A program made the translations under genes and the position numbers. From positions 41,049,158 through 41,113,157 of the forward strand of contig NC_080042.1 in NCBI RefSeq assembly GCF_012489685.1: 64,000 bases of DNA, written 5' to 3'. This document shows positions 1 to 11,904 of this stretch, piece after piece. The notes under the pieces were generated by a model that saw nothing but the letters and a program-made list of their open reading frames with translations, was not told the DNA's origin and did not search any database. The first letter of the stretch is position 1. The number at the start of each line of letters is the position of its first letter. The DNA comes from Lotus japonicus. Lineage: Eukaryota > Streptophyta > Magnoliopsida > Fabales > Fabaceae.

Positions 1-3000
1 AATACTCGCCTCTCAGGCTTATGAGTTTTGGGATAGCTTCCTAGGGTTGCATGTATCACAATGAATATAAAGAGCCATAAAAAACAAGTAGCATGCCTCA
101 AAAATAGGATAAACAGTTACCAATCACACTCAGCAACTAAGTCAGCATGTATGTTGCATGAAATGCAATGCTGGGTAACAAAATGCATTCCGGAAGAAGG
201 ATGGACATCAACGAGGCGGCCCTAACACCAGCCACGGTGGGTACCTTCCTGCTCGCGTGTCTCTTACACCACACAAAAGTAGTCAGATCAGCAGTGAACC
301 CGTAGGTCTGCCCATTCCGTCTGCTACTGAGGACCACCGTAGTGTCCTAAATATGGAAATCCGGGTCTTATGACCATTTTGGAATCCACCGAGGTCCGGT
401 ATCACGCCGTGTATTAACCTCAAAATGAGTGCATGAATGCAAGTGATTAGCCAAACAACGTCTCCGACCTCACCCGACACGTCGCCACGTGTTCTAGATA
501 ACTTAAAGTCTCTAAAAGAATACCCTAAGGTAAATGTCGATTCTGCGACAAAATACAATTAATCATAAACAAAAGAGTGCAACCACTCACGACAACTCTT
601 CGAGTCATCAATGCTCTCACGAAGTCTCTCGCTTCTGTGGAGTCTCACACATTCACAAAGTCTCACGCTTCAGTGAAGTTTTATGCTTTCACAAGGTCTC
701 ACGCCTCAGTGAATTTACACACTTGCACGAAGTCTCACGCTTCAATGAAGTTTCATGCTGTTCACGAGGTCTCACGCCTCAGTGAAGATCCATGCTTTCC
801 ACAAGGTCTCACGCCTCAGTGGAGTATCACGCATTCACAAGGTCTCACACCTCCGTGAAGCTTCTCGGCTCATCCCTTGGATGGCTAAACAAACTGCTCC
901 CAGAGCGAATGAGTATCAACATACCCAGAACTCGAAATCTTCTCAACACTTGGATCCGACGACACTTCTCGTTTTCCAAAACTAAACTTCAATCCAAAGC
1001 TTGCATCCGAGATTGTTATCTTTATTTAAAGGTTTAGAGGTTGTTTAATATCTTATGAATTTTCTTTATAAAAATAGCTCTTTTTAGTCTTATCGTATTT
1101 CCTATGAGTTTCAAAGTTCCCATAAACCCAAGTAATTCCCTGAGAAGGTCTCGATCCATTGGAGCATGACAAGGTCCGAACTCCGTTCGTCCTTTTAAAA
1201 CTCTCTCAAAATCTCATAAAAATTCGGCATGACCTGCCCGTAAACCTCACTCTTCAGAATCTCAGGTACAAGTGGAATAGCATAAATAAAACAGCTCAGT
1301 CAAAAGCATAAACAGCATATTCCAACACATCCTAAGTTAACCATGTAGCACATAGCATGTGAATCATTTAGCACACAATATCATGGCCTCAAATACTCAA
1401 CAAGGTCGGCCGAAGCCTCAGAGAACAATTCAGACATTTAGCAATTAAGTGCATAACACATAGATCAAGTCGAACTTGTCGACACCTAAAGCATTATCTA
1501 GTAATTCAGAGAGTAGCCCTCACCGGTGGGTCTTCCAGCTTCTTCCTCAATATGTTCTCCAAACTCTTCTCCTTGATTTCTTGGAATCTCCTCAAACGAA
1601 CCTTAAGCAAAAATCACAGAAATCAACACCAAGAGTCAGAAACTCAGCAATCAAAGAGTCCTAGGGTTACACAGTACACTACTACCTCCTTGGTACGACA
1701 ATCTAACGCGTTAAGACAAGTTTTCGAAAAATCGGATTCTCCTCCCCCCTTGATATAGCTCTCGGCCACTTTCCTTAATTGGGAGGGTCGATTTTCTTCG
1801 ATCAAACTTGGTTCCTAGGTTAACATAAGCCGTAACTAAGACGGTTCTAGGCTCGGAAAAATTTTCGGATCGAAAACTGATATAGGGCAGTTTGGTCATT
1901 ATTTTTAGCTCAGAATTTCAAAATTGGATTTTTGAAAAACAAATTGGATGGGGACGTCCACAACGACGTTTATGACGACAAATCCTACTAGCACTAAGCC
2001 AAGTCGATAGATTAGAGCGTAAAGGTTGCGACTTTGCCGAAAAATGGGTATTTAGGGTAGAAATTGATCCCGGCGGCATTTCGTCGACATTTGACAAAAT
2101 CTAATCCGCAGAACACGCTCAGGAGCATGCAGGGAAGAAGTTTAGACGCTGAAATCAGCTGATTTGAACAGTTTTTCAAAAACCTCAAAATTTTGAACTC
2201 AGAAAGTCGCAGGAGAAATGGACAGAAACGACGATTCGAAGGAGAGTATAGATTACCTACCTCGAGGTCTTCGATTAGTGACGATCGGTGAAGCAAACGG
2301 GCAAGAAACGACGAAGATCCGAATCTCTCTCTCTCTCTAGGAACTCGCGGTTTTGGGGGTGGGGGAAAATGGGTTTTTTCTCAAAAAATCAAATTTTCAA
2401 GCTATTTATAGGTTTTGGAAAAAAACGGAAAAATGATTTTTTTGCGATTCCGATTTTTCCTGCGCGTTCCTCTGCGCATTCTAAGATAGGTTCTGGCGAC
2501 AGAATTCCAGAACTCAAAATAGAATTCTTGGAATTAAACCAAAAGATCCGAAATCGGCATAAGTCGGTGTAAGTCGGTTTATCCCGAAAAACTACTTTTT
2601 GCAGTGATCGTCGGATGAGAAAACTTCCTTCTGAAGAAAGATTAGGAATGATGAGAGAAGTAGGAGAACGCGGGTGGAATCTTCATTTGAGTTTCCGGAT
2701 AGAAAAAGTCTTCATCGTCTGTCGATCTTAGGTTTTTCGAACTATCAGGGATTCCGTTTCGGCAAACTTCCGAGAATTGGAATTTGACGTTCGTACTTTC
2801 CAGGATTTCGCATCGAAATGGTTGTTTAAGGACGGAAAAGAGAAGTTCTAACATTTCTCTGAGGATTTTTGGAATTAGTTTCCATCGTGTCCTAAAGCGT
2901 AAATTAACTATTCACTAATACCTTCGACCTAGGATTAAGCGTATGTTAGTCGTGCTATAACTCTTTCGGTTTTTCGATACATTCTTGGACTTTTCCTGAA

Positions 3001-3084
3001 CCTCTTTCCTTCCCAAATTTATCTTAATCAAATAACTCTTTTATTTTATTCACTTATCCAAAGCGTTAAAACTTGGGCCTTACA
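1..3084 (-). repeat. 3' LTR of element A (truncated by the window start)
   Basis: Position 1 aligns with position 8822 of the complete LTR, so about 1,069 bp are missing on the left. The inner edge ends ...GGGCCTTACA at 3084, next to the polypurine tract. A TATTTATA (TATA box on the minus strand) lies at 2403-2410. Short ORFs here recur in the other LTR but show no recognisable domain. Confidence 0.93.
596..866. repeat. Minisatellite inside LTR of element A (left copy)
   Basis: About six or seven degenerate units of roughly 40-45 bp are built on a core like TCTCACGCYTCAGTGAAG separated by short spacers (TTCACAAGG, TGCACGAAG). The array is GC-richer than the surrounding LTR and recurs in the other LTR of A at 9415-9685. 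It is absent from the related LTRs of element B. Confidence 0.8.
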
Positions 3085-3103
3085 TTACTACCCTCCAAAA
3101 AGA
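3085..3103 (-). other. Polypurine tract of element A
   Basis: On the minus strand the bases just before the 3' LTR read TTTTTGGAGGGTAGTAA, followed directly by the LTR start TGTAAGG. This is the expected place for the plus-strand DNA primer. Element B has the same tract at 53234-53252. Confidence 0.75.
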
Positions 3104-3121
3104 AAGTTTCGACCTCGAAAC

Positions 3122-6100
3122 TTAAGGGTCAGTAAAAAGTTCTGGATACTGTTCCTTGATCTTTTCCTTCAGCTCCCACGTTGCATCGCCGGTGTCCTTG
3201 TTCCAAATAACCTTCACTAACTCGATCTCTTTACCCCTCAACTGCTTTACCCTTGTGTCACCAATGCTGATTGGCGGTGTCTCGAAAGACAAGTTATCCT
3301 TCAACTCAATGTCATCCAGCTCGATGACGTGCGTCGGATCAGCAATATACTTCCGCAGTTGTGACACATGGAATACATCGTGAACGTTTGATAGAAAAGG
3401 CGGTAGTGCGATCTGGTAAGCTACCGGTCCTACACGACGAGTAATCTGATAAGGTCCAATGAACTTTGGCGTCAGCTTTCTTGACTTGATTGCTCGACCA
3501 ACTCCTGTAGTCTGGGTAACTCGCAGGAACACATGATCTCCTTCTTCGAATTCCAGGGTTCTGCGCCTTTGATCTGCATAGCTCTTCTGTCTACTCTGAG
3601 AAGCCTTCATCTTCTCCCTGATCTGTTTAATCTTCTCAGTTGTCTGTTGCAGAAGTTCCGGTCCTACTAACAAATTCTCTCCATCTTGATACCAACATAA
3701 AGGTGTTCTACACTTGCGGCCATACAATGCCTCATACGGTGCCATACCTATGGTCGTATGAAAACTGTTGTTATATGTGAATTCAATCAGTGGCAATAGG
3801 GTGTCCCAACTGCCCTTATTGTCTAACACGCAAGCTCGTAGCAAATCCTCCAATGATTGGATAGTTCTCTCAGTTTGCCCATCAGTCTGTGGATGATAAG
3901 CAGAGCTTAATCTCAGCCTCGTTCCCAAAGCCTCATGAAGAGCTCCCCACAGATGTGAAGTAAACTTCGGGTCTCTATCGAAAACGATACTTGTTGGCAC
4001 TCCATGAAGTCGCACAATCTCAGCTATATAAATCTCTGATAGCTTATCCACGTTGTACGTAGTTCTCACAGGTATGAAATGAGCCGACTTAGTCAGTCGA
4101 TCCACGATTACCCAAATCGAGTCATATCCTCTTTGAGTTCTTGGTAATGCCACGACAAAATCCATCGATATGCTATCCCATTTCCATTGAGGTACATCCA
4201 AGCTTTGTAGCATACCCGCAGATTTCTGATGTTCCACCTTCGCCTTTTGACAGGTTAAACATGCAGCTACATATTCTGCCACTTGTCTTTTCATTCCTGG
4301 CCACCAAAAATTCACCTTCAAGTCCTGGTGCATCTTTTTCATTCCAGGGTGAATGCTCAGCTTACTTTTGTGACCTTCGTCCAGTATCAACCTCCTTAAG
4401 TCAGGGTTGTTGGGTACGCAAACTCTACCCTTACACCGTAGGATATTGTCACTTCCTACCTTGAATTCCGGGTCCTTACCCTGAATTACCACATCCTTTT
4501 TTCCGAGTAAAAATTCATCTTGTAACTGTTGGTCTCGGATTTCTTCCATCAATCCATTGGTAATCCTGATCATCCCGAACCTCAGTTCTCCCTCGGATAC
4601 TCTTACGTCCAAACTCAAATCTCGGAATTGTTCCAGCAGTTGTAGCTCCTTCACCATCATTGACGAGATATGCATTTTCCTGCTCAATGCATCAGCAACA
4701 ACATTAGCTTTTCCAGGATGGTATTGTAAGGTAAAATCGTAATCCTTGAGAAACTCCATCCAACGTCGTTGTCTCATGTTCAACTCCTTCTGGTCAAACA
4801 AGTACTTCAAGCTCTTGTGATCGCTAAATATGGTGAAATTGCATCCATATAAGTGATGTCTCCAGATCTTCAACGAAAACACAATGGCAGCAAGTTCTAA
4901 GTCATGAGTCGGATAGTTCTTCTCATGAGTCTTCAGTTGTCGTGAAGCATAAGCTACCACCTTCCGATGCTGCATCAGCACACATCCCAACCCTTGATGC
5001 GAAGCATCACAGTACACTTCATACGGTTCCTCTGGTTGCGGTAAGACGAGCACAGGTGACGTCGTCAAACGTTCCTTCATTGTCTGAAAGCTAGTTTCGC
5101 ACGCTTCGGTCCATGCAAAAGGTTGATCCTTTCTCGTAAGTTGAGTCAAGGGTCCAACGATCTTGGCGAAATTCTCAATGAAGCGACGATAGTACCCCGC
5201 CAAACCGACAAAACTCCTGATCTCAGTCACGGTCTTTGGCCGTTCCCATGACAACACCGTCTCTACCTTTGCTGGATCCACAGCTATACCTTCTTTAGAG
5301 ATCACATGGCCCAAGAATTTTACCTCTTCGAGCCAAAATTCACACTTAGAAGGGTTGGCGTACAACTTTGTCTCTCTCAACACTTGTAAAACCTGACGCA
5401 AGTGCCCTTCATGATCTTCAGCGTTCTTTGAGTAGATCAGAATGTCGTCGATAAACACCACGACGAATCGATCCAAGAACGGATGGAATGTCCTGTTCAT
5501 GTAATCCATGAAGATAGCAGGTGCGTTTGTCACCCCAAATGGCATCACTAGATACTCATAGTGTCCATAACAAGTCCGGAATGCCGTCTTCTGGATATCC
5601 TCAGTCTTTACTCTGATCTGATGGTAACCCGACTTCAGGTCTATCTTTGAGAATATCGCAGCTCCTCGTAGTTGATCCATCAAATCATCAATTCTGGGTA
5701 GCGGATACCTATTCTTGACGGTTACTTTGTTCAGTTGTCGATAGTCGACACAAAGTCTAGATTTCCCATCCTTCTTTTTCACCAATAAGACGGGTGCTCC
5801 CCAAGGTGAAACGCTTGGTCGGATGAATCCCTTCGACAGGAGATCCTCAAGTTGAGACTTCAACTCCACCAATTCCGCAGGTGCCATCCGATATGGTGCA
5901 ATCGAAATCGGTCCTGTTCCCGGTACGATGTCAATAGCAAACTCAATGTCGCGTACAGGCGGCAAACCAGGTACATCGCCAGGAAAAACATCCGCGAAGT
6001 CCCTCACAACTGGAATATTACTCACTTCCGAATTCCCTTTACTCTCCAAGCTCAACAAAACTGAATACTCTTGAGATCCTTCATTCAGAGAGACATTAAT

Positions 6101-7540
6101 ATGATTGGCGGATAGATACTCGGAAAGGTCCGAGTCAGGAAATACCACTCTCTTTCGGCTACAGTCCAGAAGACAATGGTAGTGGGACAACCAGTCCATC
6201 CCTAGGATAACATCTAGGTTCTTGAGAGTTAGGCACACTAGGTTAGCATGGTAAACTTTATCCCTATAGGTTACTGGGCAATACATGCATGCAGTGTCGG
6301 CAAGCAGAGTTTTGGCAGGTGTGGTAACTATAAGATCGAAACTCAAAGCAGTAACGGGAAGTTTTAATCTAGTAGCACATTCCCTAGAGATAAAAGAGTG
6401 CGTTGCTCCGGAATCGAAAAGTACAGTTAGGAGATTACCGTCAATCTCGCAATCTCCCCTGATCAGACCATCAACCCCTTCAGCTTCTTCACCATCCATG
6501 GTGTAGACTCTTGCCTTGGCAGCAGGACGCTTCCCACGAGCAGTGTTAACAGCCGGTTCTGTCTTGGGTGCTCTGCATTGAGCAGCAGTATGCCCCAACT
6601 TGTTACAGTTAAAGCATTTGGGCCTCATGTCAGTACAAGCATTGGCATAGTGCCCAGGCTGCCCACATCTGTAACAGGTCATCTCCCTGTTCACAGTCTG
6701 ACCTCCAGAACCTCCAGCAGTACCCACCGTGGGCCTATAAGATCCTGAAGCAATCCCTCTACCTGCAGGACGTTGATACGGCCTCCTACTCTGAAATCTC
6801 CCTCTGCCTTGAAAATTTTGAGAGCCCGACCTCATCGGCCCTCCTGTCCCAACACGGTTCAGTCTCCTGTTCTTCATTATCTCCACCTCAGTGGCTTTCT
6901 CAACCAAAGTCTGAAAACGAGTGATTCCCAACGGTTTCACCGAGTCTTCAATATCGGGCCTCAGCCCATTCACAAAGCGCTTGCACATGTAGGGTTCATC
7001 GACCCCATTGCGGAAGAATCGAAAGTGCTTGGCCAACGATTCCAGCTTGGCAGCATATTCCGGGATGGACATGCTACCCTGACGAAGTGTCAGGAATTGC
7101 GACTCACGCTCGTCCCGAGCACTATCTGGAAAATACTTTTCCAGAAAAGCAGCACGAAACGAAACCCAGTTCACTTCCAAGTTGTTTGCTTCCATCATTC
7201 CTCTGGCGCCTCTCCACCAGTACTCAGCATCACCCAACAGTAGAAAGGTTGCCATTCCCACCTTGGCCCCCTCAGCAGTCTGCAATACACCGAAGATCTT
7301 TTCAATCTCCTGGATCCAGAGATCCGCTTTGTCCGGGTCAGTACCCCCCGAGAACTTAGGAGGATCTTGTCTCCTGAAATCATTTAATCCCTTATTCTGA
7401 TCCAGAGTTATTTCCCTCTGGCGTTGGTGCTGATCACGTGCCTCCTCAGCAGCACGCCTCATAGCATTATCGTTTGCCTGTGCAGTCACAGCTTGGGCCA
7501 TAGTGGCCATCATCTCAGCTAGTTGGTTAGCGTTCACCAT
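3122..7540 (-). CDS. Gag-Pol polyprotein of Tekay-type chromovirus (intact, 1472 aa)
   Basis: Single open frame with no stop or frameshift, encoding structural and enzymatic parts for copying the element through RNA. Order along the protein: Gag capsid-like region (about 55-230), two CCHC zinc knuckles (C289-C302 and C309-C322), aspartic protease with DSGATHSF at 376-383, reverse transcriptase about 550-760 (VMPFG at 665; catalytic FIDD at 696-699), RNase H about 840-955 (D843, E882, D907, D950), integrase with a HHCC zinc region about 1057-1097 and DDE core D1127, D1188, E1224 (35 residues between the last two), then a C-terminal chromodomain-like segment about 1415-1465 that in this clade directs integration to modified chromatin. 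The start at 7540 is the first ATG after the PBS, about 200 bp downstream of it. Every catalytic motif is present, so the copy could be autonomous. Confidence 0.96.
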   Translation of the reverse strand: MVNANQLAEMMATMAQAVTAQANDNAMRRAAEEARDQHQRQREITLDQNKGLNDFRRQDPPKFSGGTDPDKADLWIQEIEKIFGVLQTAEGAKVGMATFLLLGDAEYWWRGARGMMEANNLEVNWVSFRAAFLEKYFPDSARDERESQFLTLRQGSMSIPEYAAKLESLAKHFRFFRNGVDEPYMCKRFVNGLRPDIEDSVKPLGITRFQTLVEKATEVEIMKNRRLNRVGTGGPMRSGSQNFQGRGRFQSRRPYQRPAGRGIASGSYRPTVGTAGGSGGQTVNREMTCYRCGQPGHYANACTDMRPKCFNCNKLGHTAAQCRAPKTEPAVNTARGKRPAAKARVYTMDGEEAEGVDGLIRGDCEIDGNLLTVLFDSGATHSFISRECATRLKLPVTALSFDLIVTTPAKTLLADTACMYCPVTYRDKVYHANLVCLTLKNLDVILGMDWLSHYHCLLDCSRKRVVFPDSDLSEYLSANHINVSLNEGSQEYSVLLSLESKGNSEVSNIPVVRDFADVFPGDVPGLPPVRDIEFAIDIVPGTGPISIAPYRMAPAELVELKSQLEDLLSKGFIRPSVSPWGAPVLLVKKKDGKSRLCVDYRQLNKVTVKNRYPLPRIDDLMDQLRGAAIFSKIDLKSGYHQIRVKTEDIQKTAFRTCYGHYEYLVMPFGVTNAPAIFMDYMNRTFHPFLDRFVVVFIDDILIYSKNAEDHEGHLRQVLQVLRETKLYANPSKCEFWLEEVKFLGHVISKEGIAVDPAKVETVLSWERPKTVTEIRSFVGLAGYYRRFIENFAKIVGPLTQLTRKDQPFAWTEACETSFQTMKERLTTSPVLVLPQPEEPYEVYCDASHQGLGCVLMQHRKVVAYASRQLKTHEKNYPTHDLELAAIVFSLKIWRHHLYGCNFTIFSDHKSLKYLFDQKELNMRQRRWMEFLKDYDFTLQYHPGKANVVADALSRKMHISSMMVKELQLLEQFRDLSLDVRVSEGELRFGMIRITNGLMEEIRDQQLQDEFLLGKKDVVIQGKDPEFKVGSDNILRCKGRVCVPNNPDLRRLILDEGHKSKLSIHPGMKKMHQDLKVNFWWPGMKRQVAEYVAACLTCQKAKVEHQKSAGMLQSLDVPQWKWDSISMDFVVALPRTQRGYDSIWVIVDRLTKSAHFIPVRTTYNVDKLSEIYIAEIVRLHGVPTSIVFDRDPKFTSHLWGALHEALGTRLRLSSAYHPQTDGQTERTIQSLEDLLRACVLDNKGSWDTLLPLIEFTYNNSFHTTIGMAPYEALYGRKCRTPLCWYQDGENLLVGPELLQQTTEKIKQIREKMKASQSRQKSYADQRRRTLEFEEGDHVFLRVTQTTGVGRAIKSRKLTPKFIGPYQITRRVGPVAYQIALPPFLSNVHDVFHVSQLRKYIADPTHVIELDDIELKDNLSFETPPISIGDTRVKQLRGKEIELVKVIWNKDTGDATWELKEKIKEQYPELFTDP

Positions 7541-7736
7541 GTTCCGCTAAATTAACAAACAGTTAGTGCTCATCATAAGATAGCATCCAATATAACTATA
7601 CAATATGATTAAGCAATAACTTCAAACAATTCTAAGCGAAAAATCGCTTGGCAGACAATCAATTTTTACTCTTTGCAGAGTCACACAACCTAGCACAGAA
7701 GACCTATTCCCCAAAGACTCCCGAAGGACTCGACAA
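7541..7736 (-). other. Untranslated leader between PBS and gag of element A
   Basis: About 200 bp of AT-rich leader without a coding frame lie between the primer site and the gag ATG. Element B has a similar leader (56716-56899), sharing the stretch with the TTCACTCTTTGCAGAGTCA-like sequence. Confidence 0.6.
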
Positions 7737-7748
7737 GCTCTGATACCA
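7737..7748 (-). other. Primer-binding site, initiator tRNA-Met
   Basis: On the minus strand the bases read TGGTATCAGAGC, complementary to the 3' end of plant initiator tRNA-Met, four bases inside the LTR edge. This fixes the orientation of element A. Confidence 0.92.
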
Positions 7749-8236
7749 CAGATGTAACACCCCGATTTCGGTGGCGTCACTTTAGTAACCAAAAGAAAAT
7801 ACTTTAAGCGGAAAAACGTGAATTATTTTTTTTTCGACAATATAACTAAAGACAGAAAGCAATAAAACTTCCCAACAAAAGATAAAAGGAACTACTATAC
7901 AACTATATATACATGCCTCGCTAAACACTACCACGTCACGAGTAACCTCCAGTGACGGGTGACAGAAAAGAGTAACGCCCGAAGGCAATATGTACAGTCC
8001 AAGATAAAGATACTGTGTCCGCAACACTAAACTACAAAATCTGAGAGCAAGTTGGCCCAGCGGCCTAAGAAAAGACCCCCTAAATCCAACCAGCTCTCTG
8101 TGATCTCCATAGGAAACCACACAAAAGCTACCGGTAGGAAAACTACCCTGTCCCCAAAAACGGAAGCATGACGGTCAGAGCATCGACACTACTCCTACAC
8201 TATCCCTACCCGAGGAGCCCACACTAGCACTCGATC

Positions 8237-8662
8237 CTACACGCTAGCGCGGTCGTCATCCGAATCTGCATCCAGGACGACTAGGTCGACGTACTCAACA
8301 CTGCCCTCTCTGTCCACCCTAATGCGCTCCTGCACTGGACTCTCGGGCTCGGGGCCCGGAACGAGATCCGCGACGACAGCAGCAGCAGTAGACGGACTAG
8401 ACTCCGTCGAAGCCCCACCTACTGGCACCTCCTCAGAAGGGTCCTCATCATCTGAAGGGGATGGTGGCGGTGGAGGTACTCCCAAGCCGGGTCCACAGTG
8501 TACTCCTGGAGGCAGGTTGAAGCTCACTATGTGCCTCCTCATCACTCCCTCCGTCAAGCGTCCAAATCGGTCGACACGGTCCTCCATGATCCGACCGGTG
8601 TAGGTCGCACGGTGGCCCTCGGAATCGACCACCCATGCACCTGGGTCGTCTTGGTCAAGCAT
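8237..8662 (-). CDS. Uncharacterised 141-aa ORF inside LTR of element A
   Basis: The frame lies downstream of the LTR TATA box and upstream of the PBS, in the same sense as gag-pol, so it would be in the leader of the genomic RNA. The product begins MLDQDDPGAWVVDSEG, has a proline run (PPPPPSPSDDEDPSEE) in the middle and an acidic tail (DADSDDDRAS). I recognise no domain. The region is GC-rich compared with the rest of the LTR. The matching part of element B's LTR (about 50110-50240) keeps only the two ends of this region and has lost the middle, so the frame is not conserved in B. It could be a real accessory ORF or chance openness in a GC-rich stretch. Confidence 0.35.
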   Translation of the reverse strand: MLDQDDPGAWVVDSEGHRATYTGRIMEDRVDRFGRLTEGVMRRHIVSFNLPPGVHCGPGLGVPPPPPSPSDDEDPSEEVPVGGASTESSPSTAAAVVADLVPGPEPESPVQERIRVDREGSVEYVDLVVLDADSDDDRASV

Positions 8663-9414
8663 CTCGTACCTGGTCCCCCCCCGACGGGCTGACCATGGTA
8701 AACCAATCCCCCATACTCATCTGACAAATGGCGTAGTCCGCCCAAACACACACAGCAGACGCGAGGGTCAACTCCAAAGAATTATATAATTAATAAAACC
8801 AGATATATTTATAGGATAATAAATACTCGCCTCTCAGGCTTATGAGTTTTGGGATAGCTTCCTAGGGTTGCATGTATCACAATGAATATAAAGAGCCATA
8901 AAAACAAGTAACATGCCTCAAAAATAGGATAAACAGTTACCAATCACACTCAGCAACTAAGTCAGCATGTATGTTGCATGAAATGCAATGCTGGGTAACA
9001 AAATGCATTCCGGAAGAAGGATGGACATCAACGAGGCGGCCCTAACACCAGCCACGGTGGGTACCTTCCTGCTCGCGTGTCTCTTACACCACACAAAAGT
9101 AGTCAGATCAGCAGTGAACCCGTAGGTCTGCCATTCCGTCTGCTACTGAGGACCACCGTAGTGTCCTAAATATGGAAATCCGGGTCTTATGACCATTTTG
9201 GAATCCACTGAGGTCCGGTATCACGCCGTGTATTAACCTCAAAATGAGTGCATGAATGCAAGTGATTAGCCAAACAACGTCTCCGACCTCACCCGACACG
9301 TCGCCACGTGTTCTAGATAACTTAAAGTCTCTAAAAGAATACCCTAAGGTAAATGTCGATTCTGCGACAAAATACAATTAATCATAAACAAAAGAGTGCA
9401 ACCACTCACGACAA

Positions 9415-9685
9415 CTCTTCGAGTCATCAATGCTCTCACGAAGTCTCTCGCTTCTGTGGAGTCTCACACATTCACAAAGTCTCACGCTTCAGTGAAGTTT
9501 TATGCTTTCACAAGGTCTCACGCCTCAGTGAATTTACACACTTGCACGAAGTCTCACGCTTCAATGAAGTTTCATGCTGTTCACGAGGTCTCACGCCTCA
9601 GTGAAGATCCATGCTTTCCACAAGGTCTCACGCCTCAGTGGAGTATCACGCATTCACAAGGTCTCACACCTCCGTGAAGCTTCTC
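9415..9685. repeat. Minisatellite inside LTR of element A (right copy)
   Basis: Same array of degenerate TCTCACGCYTCAGTGAAG-type units as at 596-866. The two copies look identical by eye, consistent with recent insertion of element A. Confidence 0.8.
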
Positions 9686-11223
9686 GGCTCATCCCTTGGA
9701 TGGCTAAACAAACTGCTCCCAGAGCGAATGAGTATCAACATACCCAGAACTCGAAATCTTCTCAACACTTGGATCCGACGACACTTCTCGTTTTCCAAAA
9801 CTAAACTTCAATCCAAAGCTTGCATCCGAGATTGTTATCTTTATTTAAAGGTTTAGAGGTTGTTTAATATCTTATGAATTTTCTTTATAAAAATAGCTCT
9901 TTTTAGTCTTATCGTATTTCCTATGAGTTTCAAAGTTCCCATAAACCCAAGTAATTCCCTGAGAAGGTCTCGATCCATTGGAGCATGACAAGGTCCGAAC
10001 TCCGTTCGTCCTTTTAAAACTCTCTCAAAATCTCATAAAAATTCGGCATGACCTGCCCGTAAACCTCACTCTTCAGAATCTCAGGTACAAGTGGAATAGC
10101 ATAAATAAAACAGCTCAGTCAAAAGCATAAACAGCATATTCCAACACATCCTAAGTTAACCATGTAGCACATAGCATGTGAATCATTTAGCACACAATAT
10201 CATGGCCTCAAATACTCAACAAGGTCGGCCGAAGCCTCAGAGAACAATTCAGACATTTAGCAATTAAGTGCATAACACATAGATCAAGTCGAACTTGTCG
10301 ACACCTAAAGCATTATCTAGTAATTCAGAGAGTAGCCCTCACCGGTGGGTCTTCCAGCTTCTTCCTCAATATGTTCTCCAAACTCTTCTCCTTGATTTCT
10401 TGGAATCTCCTCAAACGAACCTTAAGCAAAAATCACAGAAATCAACACCAAGAGTCAGAAACTCAGCAATCAAAGAGTCCTAGGGTTACACAGTACACTA
10501 CTACCTCCTTGGTACGACAATCTAACGCGTTAAGACAAGTTTTCGAAAAATCGGATTCTCCTCCCCCCTTGATATAGCTCTCGGCCACTTTCCTTAATTG
10601 GGAGGGTCGGTTTTTCTTCGATCAAACTTGGTTCCTAGGTTAACATAAGCCGTAACTAAGACGGTTCTAGGCTCGGAAAAATTTTCGGATCGAAAACTGA
10701 TATAGGGGCAGTTTGGTCATTATTTTTAGCTCAGAATTTCAAAATTGGATTTTTGAAAAACAAATTGGATGGGGACGTCCACAACGACGTTTATGACGAC
10801 AAATCCTACTAGCACTAAGCCAAGTCGATAGATTAGAGCGTAAAGGTTGCGACTTTGCCGAAAAATGGGTATTTAGGGTAGAAATTGATCCCGGCGGCAT
10901 TTCGTCGACATTTGACAAAATCTAATCCGCAGAACACGCTCAGGAGCATGCAGGGAAGAAGTTTAGACGCTGAAATCAGCTGATTTGAACAGTTTTTCAA
11001 AAACCTCAAAATTTTGAACTCAGAAAGTCGCAGGAGAAATGGACAGAAACGACGATTCGAAGGAGAGTATAGATTACCTACCTCGAGGTCTTCGATTAGT
11101 GACGATCGGTGAAGCAAACGGGCAAGAAACGACGAAGATCCGAATCTCTCTCTCTCTCTAGGAACTCGCGGTTTTGGGGGTGGGGGAAAATGGGTTTTTT
11201 CTCAAAAAATCAAATTTTCAAGC

Positions 11224-11231
11224 TATTTATA
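11224..11231 (-). promoter_or_regulatory. TATA box of the 5' LTR of element A
   Basis: Minus strand reads CTATAAATAGC about 675 bp into the LTR. It is a perfect plant TATA consensus, repeated at 2403-2410 in the other LTR. Element B has TATATATA at the equivalent place (near 52514 and 61311). Confidence 0.55.
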
Positions 11232-11904
11232 GGTTTTGGAAAAAACGGAAAAATGATTTTTTTGCGATTCCGATTTTTCCTGCGCGTTCCTCTGCGCATT
11301 CTAAGATAGGTTCTGGCGACAGAATTCCAGAACTCAAAATAGAATTCTTGGAATTAAACCAAAAGATCCGAAATCGGCATAAGTCGGTGTAAGTCGGTTT
11401 ATCCCGAAAAACTACTTTTTGCAGTGATCGTCGGATGAGAAAACTTCCTTCTGAAGAAAGATTAGGAATGATGAGAGAAGTAGGAGAACGCGGGTGGAAT
11501 CTTCATTTGAGTTTCCGGATAGAAAAAGTCTTCATCGTCTGTCGATCTTAGGTTTTTCGAACTATCAGGGATTCCGTTTCGGCAAACTTCCGAGAATTGG
11601 AATTTGACGTTCGTACTTTCCAGGATTTCCCATCGAAATGGTTGTTTAAGGACGGAAAAGAGAAGTTCTAACATTTCTCTGAGGATTTTTGGAATTAGTT
11701 TCCATCGTGTCCTAAAACGTAAATTAACTATTCACTAATACCTTCGACCTAGGATTAAGCGTATGTTAGTCGTGCTATAACTCTTTCGGTTTTTCGATAC
11801 ATTCTTGGACTTTTCCTGAACCTCTTTCCTTCCCAAATTTATCTTAATCAAATAACTCTTTTATTTTATTCACTTATCCAAAGCGTTAAAACTTGGGCCT
11901 TACA

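Larger units (their letters stand above)
1..11904 (-). mobile_element. Ty3/gypsy LTR retrotransposon A, Tekay/Del-type chromovirus, left LTR cut by window edge
   Basis: The element reads right to left. Two near-identical direct repeats (1-3084 and 7753-11904) flank an internal region of about 4.67 kb that holds one uninterrupted gag-pol frame. LTRs run TGTAAGGCCC...GGGTGTTACA in element sense. A PBS matching the 3' end of initiator tRNA-Met lies just inside the right LTR and a purine tract lies just inside the left LTR. The C-terminal chromodomain and LTRs of about 4.15 kb fit the Tekay/Del clade. By eye the shared 3.08 kb of the LTRs differ by about five substitutions and five 1-bp indels, so insertion was recent. 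The first ~1.07 kb of the left LTR and the left target duplication lie outside the window; the right flank begins CTTGC. Confidence 0.95.
7753..11904 (-). repeat. 5' LTR of element A (complete, 4,152 bp)
   Basis: Bounded by TGTAACACCC at 7753 and GGGCCTTACA at 11904, giving TG...CA ends. It contains a TATA box on the minus strand, a minisatellite (9415-9685) and a 141-aa open frame (8237-8662). In element orientation transcription should start near 11,200, leaving a leader of more than 3 kb within the LTR. Confidence 0.94.

Noticed and set aside
596..866. Regular short repeats with spacers resembling a CRISPR array
   Set aside because: Units and spacers are both degenerate and the array lies in a plant LTR; it is a minisatellite.
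2288..2572. 94-aa plus-strand ORF in LTR A
   Set aside because: Broken by a 1-bp indel in the other LTR (11109-11309) and antisense to the element; low-complexity Lys/Phe-rich.
6773..7243. 156-aa plus-strand ORF
   Set aside because: Antisense shadow of the gag-pol frame of element A; no motif of its own.
7737..7748. tRNA-like sequence TGGTATCAGAGC
   Set aside because: Only the 12-base complement of a tRNA 3' end; it is the primer-binding site, not a tRNA gene. The same holds at 56900-56911.
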